Both the position numbers and the translations under genes were made by a program. Shown in pieces: positions 19,729 through 27,700 of a stretch of 64,000 nt of DNA. This DNA comes from Pseudomonas eutrophicaquae (GTDB lineage: Bacteria > Pseudomonadota > Gammaproteobacteria > Pseudomonadales > Pseudomonadaceae): NCBI RefSeq assembly GCF_023544715.1, contig NZ_JAMJEZ010000003.1, positions 106,386-170,385 of the forward strand. The letters are read 5' to 3'. Below the pieces are notes generated by a model. That model was not told the origin of the DNA. It made no database searches and saw only the letters and a program-made list of their open reading frames with translations. Position 1 is the stretch's first letter; every line of letters begins with the position of its first letter.

Positions 19729-20403
19729 ATGAATTTCTTCGATACCCTGCAGCAACAGACCCAAACCGAGCGGGACTACCTGCTGGCCGCGCCGATCTTT
19801 GCCGAGGTGCAGAGCGGGCGCATCACCCTGGAGAGCTACGTGGCGTTCCTCGCCCAGGCCTACCACCACGTCAAGCACACTGTACCGCTGCTGATGGCCT
19901 GCGGCGCGCGCCTGCCAGAGCGGCTGGAGTGGCTGCGCGGCGCGGTCGCCGAGTACATCGAGGAGGAATACGGCCATCAGGAGTGGATCCTCAACGACAT
20001 CCGCGCCTGTGGTGGCGATGCCGAGGCGGTGCGTCAGGCCACACCGGCGCTGCCCACCGAGCTGATGGTCAGCTACGTCTACGACCGCATCGCCCGGGCC
20101 AACCCGGTGAGCTTCTTCGGCATGGTCCATGTGCTGGAAGGCACCAGCATCGCGCTGGCCAGCCAGTCGGCGGCGATCATCCAGCAGCGCCTGCAGTTGC
20201 CGGCGCAGGCGTTCAGCTACCTGAACTCCCACGGCAGTCTGGATATCGGCCATGTGGAGTTCTTCAAGGGGCTGATGAATCGTCTGGAGGACGCGGACGA
20301 TCAGGCCGCCGTCCTGCACACCGCCAAGGTGGTCTATCGCCTGTACGGTGATCTGTTCCGCAGCCTGCCGCTGTCCGGGGAGGCTGCCCATGAACCTTGC
20401 TGA
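19729..20403 (+). CDS. Heme-oxygenase-like diiron oxidase (HDO; TenA/UndA-like fold)
   Basis: The 224-residue all-helical protein fits the iron-containing redox enzyme family. Candidate metal ligands are Glu80 and His83 (EEEYGHQE), Glu137 (HVLEGTS), His168, Asp172 and His175 (HGSLDIGHVEF). The order E-x2-H, E, H-x3-D-x2-H is that of the diiron oxidases UndA and CADD. UndA turns lauric acid into 1-undecene; others hydroxylate, cleave or N-oxygenate. Thiaminase TenA lacks this ligand set. Here it follows an AMP-ligase and overlaps an SDR gene by 14 bases, so an O2-dependent step on an acyl-derived intermediate is inferred. It is shorter than UndA and probably not an orthologue. Confidence 0.85.
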   Translation: MNFFDTLQQQTQTERDYLLAAPIFAEVQSGRITLESYVAFLAQAYHHVKHTVPLLMACGARLPERLEWLRGAVAEYIEEEYGHQEWILNDIRACGGDAEAVRQATPALPTELMVSYVYDRIARANPVSFFGMVHVLEGTSIALASQSAAIIQQRLQLPAQAFSYLNSHGSLDIGHVEFFKGLMNRLEDADDQAAVLHTAKVVYRLYGDLFRSLPLSGEAAHEPC

Positions 20404-21181
20404 TTGCCGCATCCTGCTCACCGGGGCCAGTGGCGGCATCGGTGAGCAGCTGGCGCTGCAGCTGGCCGCCGCGGGGGCTCAGTTGCTACTGGTCGCGCGC
20501 CAGCGCGAGCGCCTGGAGCCTCTGGTGGCCCGCTACCCGGAGCGTATCGAGGCTGTGTGTGCTGATCTCACCCAGTACGCCGGGCGCGAGGCGGTGGTGG
20601 AGGCGGTGCGCCGCCGCGGCGGCATCAACCTGCTGATCAATGCCGCTGGGGTCAACCGTTTTGGTCTGTTCGAGCAGCAGAGTGATGAGACGATTGCCGC
20701 GCTGCTGCAGCTCAACGTCACCGCCACACTGCAGCTCACCCAGGCGCTGCTGCCGCTGCTGCACCAGGAAGAGCAGGCGATGGTGGTCAATGTCGGCTCG
20801 ACCCTGGGCTCGATCGGCTATCCGGGGTACGCCGCCTACTGCGCCAGCAAGTTCGCCGTGCGCGGTTTTTCCGAGGCGCTGCGCCGCGAGCTGGCCGACA
20901 CGCCGATCAAGGTGCTGTACGTGGCGCCACGGGCAACGCACACGGCGATGAATGACGCCTCGGTGGTGGCGATGAATGCTGAACTGAATTCCGCGATGGA
21001 CACCCCCGCCGCGGTGGCGGCCCAGGTGCTGGAGGCCATCGCCCACGAGCGCAAGGAGCGCTATCTGGGCTGGCCGGAAAAACTCTTTGTCCGTCTGAAT
21101 GCCCTGTTGCCGAGGCTGGTGGATCGAGCCCTGCGCAAGCAGTTGCCGATCATTCAGCGCTTTGCGCGCGGTCAATCCTGA
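20390..21181 (+). CDS. Short-chain dehydrogenase/reductase
   Basis: The 263-residue Rossmann-fold oxidoreductase has the nucleotide motif TGASGGIG (11-18), NAAG near 84-87, and the catalytic set Ser137, Tyr150 and Lys154 (YCASK). Classical SDRs of this length reduce carbonyls or oxidise alcohols with NAD(P)H. GGGGAGG lies six bases before the ATG, and the start overlaps the oxidase gene by 14 bases. It closes the four-gene set. A C-terminal hydrophobic/basic stretch (PEKLFVRLNALLPRLVDRAL) hints at membrane association, as in SDRs acting on lipid substrates. Confidence 0.88.
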   Translation: MNLADCRILLTGASGGIGEQLALQLAAAGAQLLLVARQRERLEPLVARYPERIEAVCADLTQYAGREAVVEAVRRRGGINLLINAAGVNRFGLFEQQSDETIAALLQLNVTATLQLTQALLPLLHQEEQAMVVNVGSTLGSIGYPGYAAYCASKFAVRGFSEALRRELADTPIKVLYVAPRATHTAMNDASVVAMNAELNSAMDTPAAVAAQVLEAIAHERKERYLGWPEKLFVRLNALLPRLVDRALRKQLPIIQRFARGQS

Positions 21182-21200
21182 TACCTGTCCCGGAGGGGGT

Positions 21201-21863
21201 ATGAGCCTTAAAAAATCTTTCCTGCGTCCCGTCATGCTGGGTGCTGCCTTGCTGGTCAGCCTGCCAGGCTTTGCCCTGACTGCCAGCGGCGAGCAGAACC
21301 TTAAGCAGTTGCAGAGCCGCTGGGCAGCGATCAACTATCAACTGCCCGAGGCGCAGCGCGAGGCGGCCTTCGAGCAACTGGCCGGCGAGGCCGCAACCCT
21401 GCTCAAGGCGGAGCCGCAGGCGGCGGAGCTTTTGATCTGGCGCGGGATCATTCTCAGCACTTGGGCGGGTGCCAAGGGCGGGCTGGGCGCGCTGGATCTG
21501 GTCAAGCAGGCGCGCAGTGCCTTTGAGCAGGCGCTGCGCCTTGACCCCAACGCCCTGCAGGGCTCGGCGTATACCAGCCTTGGCTCGCTGTACTATCAGG
21601 TGCCCGGCTGGCCGATCAGCTTTGGCAATGCAGAGCGTGCCGAGGAGCTGCTCAAGCAGGCACTGGCGATCAATCCGGATGGCATCGATCCCAACTTCTT
21701 TTATGCCGACTTCCTGATGGGCGAGCAGCGTTACGCCGAGGCCGAAGCGGCCCTGCGCAAGGCGCTGGCCGCTCCGGCGCGGGCGGGGCGTGAGGTGGCG
21801 GATGCCGGGCGGCGTCAGGAGGCGCGCGCCTTGCTGAACCGGTTGCAGGCGCAAACGCGTTGA
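21201..21863 (+). CDS. Exported TPR protein
   Basis: The 220-residue protein has a signal peptide (cleavage near GFA-LTA, residue ~25) and helical repeats. Clear TPR-like units lie around SAFEQALRLDPNA, AEELLKQALAINPDG and AEAALRKALAAPA (residues ~110-205). GGAGGGGG precedes the ATG, which is 19 bases after the SDR stop, so it likely belongs to the same message. A periplasmic protein-protein adaptor role is expected; the partner is unknown. Confidence 0.85.
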   Translation: MSLKKSFLRPVMLGAALLVSLPGFALTASGEQNLKQLQSRWAAINYQLPEAQREAAFEQLAGEAATLLKAEPQAAELLIWRGIILSTWAGAKGGLGALDLVKQARSAFEQALRLDPNALQGSAYTSLGSLYYQVPGWPISFGNAERAEELLKQALAINPDGIDPNFFYADFLMGEQRYAEAEAALRKALAAPARAGREVADAGRRQEARALLNRLQAQTR

Positions 21864-21969
21864 GGCGCCCAGCGGCTGGCTGCCGGTGCCGCGTCCACTA
21901 TCATGGCCGGCGGTGCGGCGGAAGTTTGATCCGCGTGGCCGGTCAGTGAATCCTGGAGCGAGGTCAGGT

Positions 21970-22629
21970 ATGCGCATATTGCTGGTGGAAGACGATCAGG
22001 CCCTGGGCGAGGGGATTCGTACCGCCCTCAAGCCCGAGGGCTACACGGTGGACTGGCTGCAGGATGGCGCCAGCGCCTGGCATGCCCTGAGCAGTGAGAG
22101 TTTCGATCTGTGCGTGCTGGATCTGGGCCTGCCGCGCATGGATGGCCTGGAGGTGCTGCGCCGCCTGCGCGCTGCCGGCAATCCACTGCCGGTGCTGGTG
22201 CTCACCGCCCGCGATGCCACCTTCGATCGCATCGCGGGGCTGGATGCCGGGGCGGATGATTATCTGGTCAAGCCGTTCGATGTCGCCGAGCTCAAGGCGC
22301 GCCTGCGGGCCTTGCTGCGCCGCAGCTTCGGCCGCGCCCAGCCGGCGCTGGAGTACCGTGACATCCGCATTGATCTGGAAAGCCAGCAGGTCACCTATCG
22401 CGGCGAGCCGGTCAGCCTGACCCGCAAGGAGTTTCTGCTGCTCCACGAACTGCTCGCCCAGCCGGGTCGGGTGCTGACCCGCGATCGCCTGCAGCAGGTG
22501 CTGTATGGCTGGGGTGAGGAGATCGAGAGCAACGCCCTGGAGGTGCATGTGCATCACCTGCGCAAAAAATTCTTTCCCGAGCTGATCCGCACCCTGCGCG
22601 GCGTCGGCTATCAGGTGGACAAGGCATGA
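21970..22629 (+). CDS. OmpR/PhoB-family response regulator, QseB/PmrA type
   Basis: The 219-residue regulator has a receiver domain (acidic pocket Glu7/Asp8, phospho-acceptor Asp51 in CVLDLGLPRMDG, Lys in LVKPFD) and a C-terminal winged helix. The recognition-helix region SNALEVHVHHLRKKF is characteristic of the QseB/PmrA/BqsR group, which binds TTAAG-type direct repeats. Two such boxes occur in this window, before the four-gene cluster and before the CptA gene. It overlaps the sensor gene by four bases (ATGA). No such box is seen just before this gene itself. Confidence 0.93.
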   Translation: MRILLVEDDQALGEGIRTALKPEGYTVDWLQDGASAWHALSSESFDLCVLDLGLPRMDGLEVLRRLRAAGNPLPVLVLTARDATFDRIAGLDAGADDYLVKPFDVAELKARLRALLRRSFGRAQPALEYRDIRIDLESQQVTYRGEPVSLTRKEFLLLHELLAQPGRVLTRDRLQQVLYGWGEEIESNALEVHVHHLRKKFFPELIRTLRGVGYQVDKA

Positions 22630-24131
22630 GCCTGCGCTCGATTCGCGCCCGCACGCTGGTACGGGTGCTCGGGGTGCTGGCGCTGTCTTTGACGGTGATT
22701 TCCTGGCGCAGCTACGGCGATGCTCAGCATGAGATCGAAGAGCTGTTCGATGCTCAGCTGGCGCAGAGTGCCCGGCTGCTGGCCGGCATGGTGCATGGCC
22801 AGATGCCGGAATCGGCGCGTCTGGCGCTGCAGCAGTCGCTGGACGGTGCGCTGCTGGCGCGGCGCACCGCGCCTGCGATGGCCGATGCCCAGGGTCACAA
22901 GTACGAGAGCAAGCTGGGCTTTGTGGTATTCGACGACGATGGAAAGGGCTTGCTGCAGTCGGCGGGCGCGCCGCTTGAGGCGCTTGGCCGTCTGGTGGTC
23001 GAGGCGCACCGGGCGGCGCACAGGCCGCAGCGCGAGGCTGGTGTGGCACTGGCGAGCATCGCCACCCAGCTGGTCGGCTATCACGATGTGCCGCTCAATG
23101 GTCGTCAGTGGCGCACCTTCATGTTGCACGACACTGCGGACCATCTCTGGGTGATGGTGGCCGAGCGCGAGGATGTGCGCGGCGAGCTGGTCGGCAAGAT
23201 CACTCTGCGCAGCCTGCTGCCGGATCTGATCGGGCTGCCCTTGCTGGCGGTGCTGGTCTGGCTGGCCATCGGGGTCGGCTTGCGTCCGCTGGAGCGCATG
23301 GCGGCGGCGCTCAAGGCCCGTGATCCTGACACGCTGGCGCCTCTGGCGCTGGGCGCGCTGCCCCGTGAGCTGGAGCCGATGGTGACGGCGCTCAATCGGC
23401 TGCTGCAGCAGGTCGAGAGCCTGCTGGAGCACGAAAAGCGCTTTCTCGCCGATGCGGCCCATGAGCTGCGTACCCCGCTGGCGGTGCTGCGCATCCACGC
23501 GCAGAACGCCCTGGAGGCGCCGGATCCTGCTGATCGCGCCGCCGCTCTGCAGCAGCTGATCGGCGGCGTGGAGCGCTCGACCCGGGTGGTGACCCAGCTG
23601 CTGACCCTGGCCCGTCTGGAGCCTGAGGTGGTGCAGGGGGCGATGCGCGAGCTGGACCTGCAGCGCTGGCTGCGCAATGAGCTGGCCGAGCTGATTCCCC
23701 TGGCGCTGGCCCGGGGGCAGGAGCTGGCGCTGGAGATCGACGAGACCGCCGACTACCGGCTGTCCGCTGATGCGCCTAGCCTCGGTACCTTGCTGCAGAA
23801 CCTAGTCGGCAATGCCGTGCAGTACACCCCCGAAGGCGGGCAGATCACGGTCAGCCTGCGCGCCGAGGCGCGACGTATTGGTCTGTGTGTGGCCGACAGC
23901 GGCCCCGGCGTGCCTCCCGAGCAGCGTGAGCGGCTGTTCCAGCGCTTCTTCCGGCTGGAGAGCGGCGCCGGTGCCGGCGCCGGACTTGGGTTGTCCATTG
24001 TCCAGCGCATTGTCGAGCTGCATGGCGGGGAGATCCGTCTGCAGGCTTCGCCACTGGGTGGTCTGCAGATCGAGGTCTGGCTGCCCCGTCATCTGCACGC
24101 ATCAGCCGATCAGCCGCTTGTGGCACACTGA
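22626..24131 (+). CDS. Sensor histidine kinase, QseC-like
   Basis: The 501-residue inner-membrane kinase has a transmembrane segment at about 12-30, a periplasmic domain to ~200 beginning with the QseC-like EIEELFDAQLAQ stretch, a second membrane segment (~200-222), HAMP, the H-box DAAHELRTPL with His279, and a C-terminal ATPase domain (N-box NLVGNAVQYTP, DSGPGVP, GAGLGLSIV). The signal is unknown: the RExxE iron motif described for BqsS is not clearly present. It pairs with the adjacent QseB/PmrA-type regulator. Confidence 0.93.
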   Translation: MSLRSIRARTLVRVLGVLALSLTVISWRSYGDAQHEIEELFDAQLAQSARLLAGMVHGQMPESARLALQQSLDGALLARRTAPAMADAQGHKYESKLGFVVFDDDGKGLLQSAGAPLEALGRLVVEAHRAAHRPQREAGVALASIATQLVGYHDVPLNGRQWRTFMLHDTADHLWVMVAEREDVRGELVGKITLRSLLPDLIGLPLLAVLVWLAIGVGLRPLERMAAALKARDPDTLAPLALGALPRELEPMVTALNRLLQQVESLLEHEKRFLADAAHELRTPLAVLRIHAQNALEAPDPADRAAALQQLIGGVERSTRVVTQLLTLARLEPEVVQGAMRELDLQRWLRNELAELIPLALARGQELALEIDETADYRLSADAPSLGTLLQNLVGNAVQYTPEGGQITVSLRAEARRIGLCVADSGPGVPPEQRERLFQRFFRLESGAGAGAGLGLSIVQRIVELHGGEIRLQASPLGGLQIEVWLPRHLHASADQPLVAH

Positions 24132-24188
24132 GCAGCCTGTGATGGGCGCCGCGTGAGGGCGCCCGCTTGCCTACAAGGAGCTGCTGCC

Positions 24189-24611
24189 ATGTTCGTCCTC
24201 GATACCCGTCTCGCGCAGGACACGCTGCCGATCGGTGATCTGCCGCTGTGCCGCCTGCTGCTGATGAATGACGCCCGCTATCCCTGGTTCATCCTGGTGC
24301 CGCGCCGGGAGGAAGTCAGCGAACTGTTCCAGCTGGAGGCTGCCGATCAGCAGCAACTCTGGCAGGAGGCGACCCTGCTGGCCGAGCTGGTCAAGGATGC
24401 CTTTGCCGCCGACAAGATGAACGTCGCCACCCTGGGAAATGTGGTCAGCCAGCTGCATCTGCACGTGATTGGCCGGCGCCGGAGCGATGACACCTGGCCG
24501 GCTCCGGTCTGGGGGCAGGGCGCGGCGCAGCCCTACACGGCGGAAGAGTTGCAGGCGGTGCGCGAGCGCGTGCAGCGGATGCTCGATGGCCGCGATTGTC
24601 GTTTTGTCTGA
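24189..24611 (+). CDS. HIT-domain protein
   Basis: The 140-residue protein belongs to the histidine-triad nucleotide hydrolase superfamily. The active-site motif reads QLHLHVIGRR, so the first triad histidine is Gln, as in one proteobacterial subgroup; the catalytic middle histidine is kept. AAGGAG lies eight bases before ATG 24189. It is followed after 12 bases by slyX, a pair that occurs near oprD and the cold-shock gene in P. aeruginosa as I recall. Substrate unknown; nucleotide-monophosphate or dinucleotide hydrolysis is the family norm. Confidence 0.87.
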   Translation: MFVLDTRLAQDTLPIGDLPLCRLLLMNDARYPWFILVPRREEVSELFQLEAADQQQLWQEATLLAELVKDAFAADKMNVATLGNVVSQLHLHVIGRRRSDDTWPAPVWGQGAAQPYTAEELQAVRERVQRMLDGRDCRFV

Positions 24612-24623
24612 GGAGCTTGGCCG

Positions 24624-24839
24624 ATGAGTCTGGAAATGCGCATCACCGAACTGGAAACCCGTCTGGCCTTTCAGGACGACACCCTGCAGCAGCTCAGTGA
24701 CGAGGTGCTGGCACAGAACCGCCTGATCGAGCGGCTGCAGCGCCAGGTCGAGGCGCTGGCGACTCGTCAGCGCGAGCTGGCCGGGCAAGTCGGACAGCTG
24801 GGCGGCGGCGAGGACGAACCCCCGCCACCGCATTACTGA
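24624..24839 (+). CDS. slyX: SlyX family protein
   Basis: The 71-residue protein is a single long coiled coil (residues ~3-58) ending in a Gly/Glu/Pro-rich tail with PPPPHY, as in SlyX. The molecular role of SlyX is unknown; it was first noted beside slyD. It is probably co-transcribed with the HIT gene. It converges with the phosphoethanolamine transferase gene. Confidence 0.9.
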   Translation: MSLEMRITELETRLAFQDDTLQQLSDEVLAQNRLIERLQRQVEALATRQRELAGQVGQLGGGEDEPPPPHY

Positions 24840-24868
24840 GCGCCGCGCGCGCCGATACCCGGCGTACC

Positions 24869-26635
24869 TCAGGGGATGGCCGGCGGCGTGACGCGCCGCC
24901 CGGCCAGACGTGGGGCATCCAGCTCCATGTAGGGGCGAAAATCCCGCAGGGTGCGCGCCTGCGCCGGATTTCCGACCCACAGCGGCCGCTCGACATGTCG
25001 GGCCGAGAGCAGACTGCGGCTGGCGTCGTGGCCCTGATAGCTCAGGCCTGCCAGATCCGACCAGGTATGGATGAAGTCGTAGAGTGCGTGCGGGCGTTGG
25101 TGATAGGCGCTGAAATCGCGCGGATCACGCGCCCGCCAGCCCTCGGAGCGCCAGAGCAGGAAGGGCACCGCATACATCGGCAAGGTCGGGCTGGCTTCGT
25201 TGCGTCCCAGCACCTGATGATCGCCCGAGTCGAACACATCCTCGCCATGGTCGGAGAGATAGACCAGCAGGCCGTCATCCCCTGAGCCGCGTAGGCGCTC
25301 GATCAGCCCGGCCATCACGCTGTCGTTGAAGCGCACGGCGTTGTCGTAGTCATTGATCACCTCGACCTGCTCCTCATCCGCCCAGTCGGCGAGCCCGGTG
25401 CGGTCGCGGTACACGGCCGCTTCCGGCGGGAAGCGGTATTCGTACTTCATGTGCGTGCCGAGCAGGTGCACGACGATGAACTTGCGCTCGGCCGGGTCCT
25501 TGAGCATTTGCTCGAAGGGTGCCAGCACGTTGCTGTCGTATTCGCGGGCGTTCTGCGCGCGGCTGTGATTGAGGTAGATCTGCTCATCGGTCTGCTGCGA
25601 GAAGTAGGTGAGCATGGTGTTGCGCTTTGTCAGGGTCTGCTGGTTGGTGATCCAGAAGGTCTTGTAGCCGGCCTGCTTCATCAGGTTCATCAGCGAGGGG
25701 GCGCTGAGGTCGCGCTCGGGATTCTGCGGGTCGGCGAAGGTCAGCGTCTGCTGCAGGGTCTCGATGGTGTAGGGGCGTGCGGCAATCACGTTGCGGAACA
25801 CCTCAAGATCTTCGATCGCCTGCAGCTTGGGGGTGGTGTCGCGGGCGTAGCCGTACAGGCCCATGTGCTGGCGGTTGGTCGACTCGCCAATCACCAGCAC
25901 CAGGGTGCCCGGCAGGCCGGCATGGGCGTCCTGCAGTTCGGCCAGCGGCGCAATGCGCTGGTTGTCCTCGAGCAGTGCCTGCATGGCTTCCAGTCGCTGG
26001 CGATACTGCGCGTAGCCAAACACCAGCTGCCAGGGCGTGGCGGGTTCCATGCGCTGCATGTAGGTTTCCGCCAGTATTGGCAAGGTCAGTGCATTGGCGC
26101 GGGTCAGCTTGAGTGCCGGATAGCCGAACAGACCGAGCAGGATGCTCGCCACCAGCGCTCCCGACTGTAGCGGGCTGAAGGACAGGGGACGCAGGCGCCG
26201 CCACAGCCACCAGGCCCCGGCGCTGTAAGCCAGCAGGGCAGGCAGCATCCACCACGCGAAGTATTGTCCGGCATATTCACTGGCTTCGCGCGGATTCGAT
26301 TCGAAGAGGATGAAGATCACGCTCTGCGAGAACTCCTGCCCGTAGACCATGAAATAGCCCAGGCTGGTCAGCGAGCACAGCCACAGCAAGCCGCCCAGTA
26401 CCGCGCTGAGGGCGCGGGTATGGCGCGGGAACAGCAGCAGCGGTATCAGCCAGAGCAGGCTGACGATCATCGCCTGGCGAAAGCCGACGAAGATGGTCGC
26501 ATCGGCCAGTTGCAGCAGCAGGTGATAGACGCCGGAGAAGTACCAGAAGAACAGATAAGCCCAGCCCAGCGCGGCCCAGCGTGAGGCGCTGGTTTCTGGG
26601 GTGGTCTGTGGGGAAGGTGCAGCAGAGAGTGGCAT
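24869..26635 (-). CDS. cptA: Phosphoethanolamine transferase, CptA/EptA family
   Basis: The 588-residue inner-membrane enzyme has five predicted helices in residues 15-170 and a periplasmic alkaline-phosphatase-like sulfatase domain. Conserved parts include GESTNRQHMGLYGYARDTTP (zinc site and neighbourhood), the likely nucleophile Thr in ARPYTIETLQ, and YLSDHGEDVFD. It moves phosphoethanolamine from phosphatidylethanolamine to lipopolysaccharide; sequence flavour favours CptA (core heptose) over EptA (lipid A), but this is not certain. ATG 26635 is chosen over 26653 because AAGGA lies nine bases before it. A QseB/PmrA-type box is 43 bases upstream, fitting control by the neighbouring two-component system. 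Confidence 0.87.
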   Translation of the reverse strand: MPLSAAPSPQTTPETSASRWAALGWAYLFFWYFSGVYHLLLQLADATIFVGFRQAMIVSLLWLIPLLLFPRHTRALSAVLGGLLWLCSLTSLGYFMVYGQEFSQSVIFILFESNPREASEYAGQYFAWWMLPALLAYSAGAWWLWRRLRPLSFSPLQSGALVASILLGLFGYPALKLTRANALTLPILAETYMQRMEPATPWQLVFGYAQYRQRLEAMQALLEDNQRIAPLAELQDAHAGLPGTLVLVIGESTNRQHMGLYGYARDTTPKLQAIEDLEVFRNVIAARPYTIETLQQTLTFADPQNPERDLSAPSLMNLMKQAGYKTFWITNQQTLTKRNTMLTYFSQQTDEQIYLNHSRAQNAREYDSNVLAPFEQMLKDPAERKFIVVHLLGTHMKYEYRFPPEAAVYRDRTGLADWADEEQVEVINDYDNAVRFNDSVMAGLIERLRGSGDDGLLVYLSDHGEDVFDSGDHQVLGRNEASPTLPMYAVPFLLWRSEGWRARDPRDFSAYHQRPHALYDFIHTWSDLAGLSYQGHDASRSLLSARHVERPLWVGNPAQARTLRDFRPYMELDAPRLAGRRVTPPAIP

Positions 26636-26678
26636 GGTGCGTATCCTTGGCAAGATACGCCTAGCCTGCGGTCCTGAT

Positions 26679-26695
26679 CTTAAGAAAGTCTGAAG
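26679..26695 (-). promoter_or_regulatory. QseB/PmrA/BqsR-type operator before the phosphoethanolamine transferase gene
   Basis: On the minus strand CTTCAG (26695-26690), five bases, then CTTAAG (26684-26679) repeats the layout seen at 17522-17538, with one mismatch in the distal half. The perfect CTTAAG half faces the gene in both cases, 43 bases before this ATG and 46 before the other. A TATCTT -10-like element lies 21 bases downstream of the box. Phosphoethanolamine transferases are classic PmrA targets. Confidence 0.6.
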
Positions 26696-26772
26696 AGCGG
26701 CGCTGGCCGGTCTGTCGCGATCTAGCGCGGTACCGGCTGGGGGTATCCCTCCAGCCAGTGCCGCGCACTCAC

Positions 26773-27453
26773 TCAGTACCGCGTGGCCTGATCGGGGAAG
26801 TCGGCAATCACATCCTCGGCCTGCAGGCCCTTGTCGCGGCGCACCACGGCAAATTCGACCCGCTGGCCTTCGACCAGCATGCGCGTGCCATCGCCGCGGA
26901 TGGCGCGAAAGTGCACGAAGATGTCATCGCCATTGTCGCGGGAGATGAAGCCAAAGCCTTTGGAGGTGTTGAACCACTTCACCGTGCCGTTCTCGCGCAG
27001 CACACCGCGATCGGCCGGCTGGCGCGTGGCGGGGCGTGCGCTGCCCGTGGTAGCGGCGCCTGGGGTGCTCGGCCGCCGCTCGGCAGCGGGTGCGCTCTGC
27101 TCGGCGGCTTCGCTGCGCCGGCTGGCGGGCAGCAGTTGCGAGAGGGCCGCGCCGGCCAGCGCGATCAGGCTGGCCAGCAGCAGGGGCACGCCGCCGAGCT
27201 GCTCCAGGGGCAGCAGCAGGCTGGTGGCCTGGAGGATCACGGCCAATACCAGCAGGCCGCTGCTGAGCCGCTGGCGGCGACCGGGTTGCAGGGGTTGTGC
27301 GGCGACCAGCAGGTTGGTCAGACCGATGAAGGCCAGATGAATGGCGGCCGGCTGCTGCAGCCACGGCAGGGCTTCGCCGCGCAGACTGGGCACAAACGAC
27401 AGCAGCAACGCGGCAGCACCCGATAACAGGTGCAGGGTTTTGACGGTACTCAA
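26773..27453 (-). CDS. Membrane protein with C-terminal cold-shock domain
   Basis: The 226-residue product has four hydrophobic segments in residues 5-110, a Pro/Ala/Arg linker, and a complete cold-shock domain at about 155-226 with RNP1 (KGFGFI) and RNP2 (DIFVHF) for RNA or single-stranded DNA binding. There is no ATG at the 5' end. TTG 27453 has AAGGTGAG five bases upstream and is my choice; GTG 27462 is in frame but lacks a ribosome-binding site. P. aeruginosa has a cold-shock gene at the same place, before dps and aspS, as I recall. Function of the membrane part is unknown. Confidence 0.83.
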   Translation of the reverse strand: MSTVKTLHLLSGAAALLLSFVPSLRGEALPWLQQPAAIHLAFIGLTNLLVAAQPLQPGRRQRLSSGLLVLAVILQATSLLLPLEQLGGVPLLLASLIALAGAALSQLLPASRRSEAAEQSAPAAERRPSTPGAATTGSARPATRQPADRGVLRENGTVKWFNTSKGFGFISRDNGDDIFVHFRAIRGDGTRMLVEGQRVEFAVVRRDKGLQAEDVIADFPDQATRY

Positions 27454-27665
27454 TGAACTCACCTTGTGAACGAATAGACAGATGATTCGTCCGGACGTGA
27501 CAGCGGGCAGGGCATGGAAAGGCCGGCAGGGTGGCCGGGCAGCTGCGTGTGCGGAGCCGGACGGGCGCCACCACCACATAGAATTGCAGGCGCAGGGTGG
27601 GACGCGCGCCGGCTATTTAAGCCTAAAGCCTGCAGGGTCTCAATTGTCCCCTGTTGCAAGACATG

Positions 27666-27694
27666 GCGGGCCGGCGCCTTGCACGCCGGCCCGC
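27666..27694 (-). terminator. Hairpin downstream of dps
   Basis: GCGGGCCGGCG (27666-27676) pairs perfectly with CGCCGGCCCGC (27684-27694), loop seven bases, directly past the dps stop. No U-tract follows on the minus strand, so it may stabilise the message or terminate with help. Confidence 0.45.
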
Positions 27695-27700
27695 AGGGCA

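Noticed and set aside
19729-20403. TenA thiaminase or heme oxygenase
   Set aside because: The diiron ligand set is complete and the neighbours are an AMP-ligase and an SDR rather than thiamine or heme genes.
22626-24131. RExxE ferrous-iron motif in the sensor kinase
   Set aside because: RED and REA occur in the periplasmic part but none is followed by Glu at the right place, so BqsS-type Fe(II) sensing is not supported from sequence.
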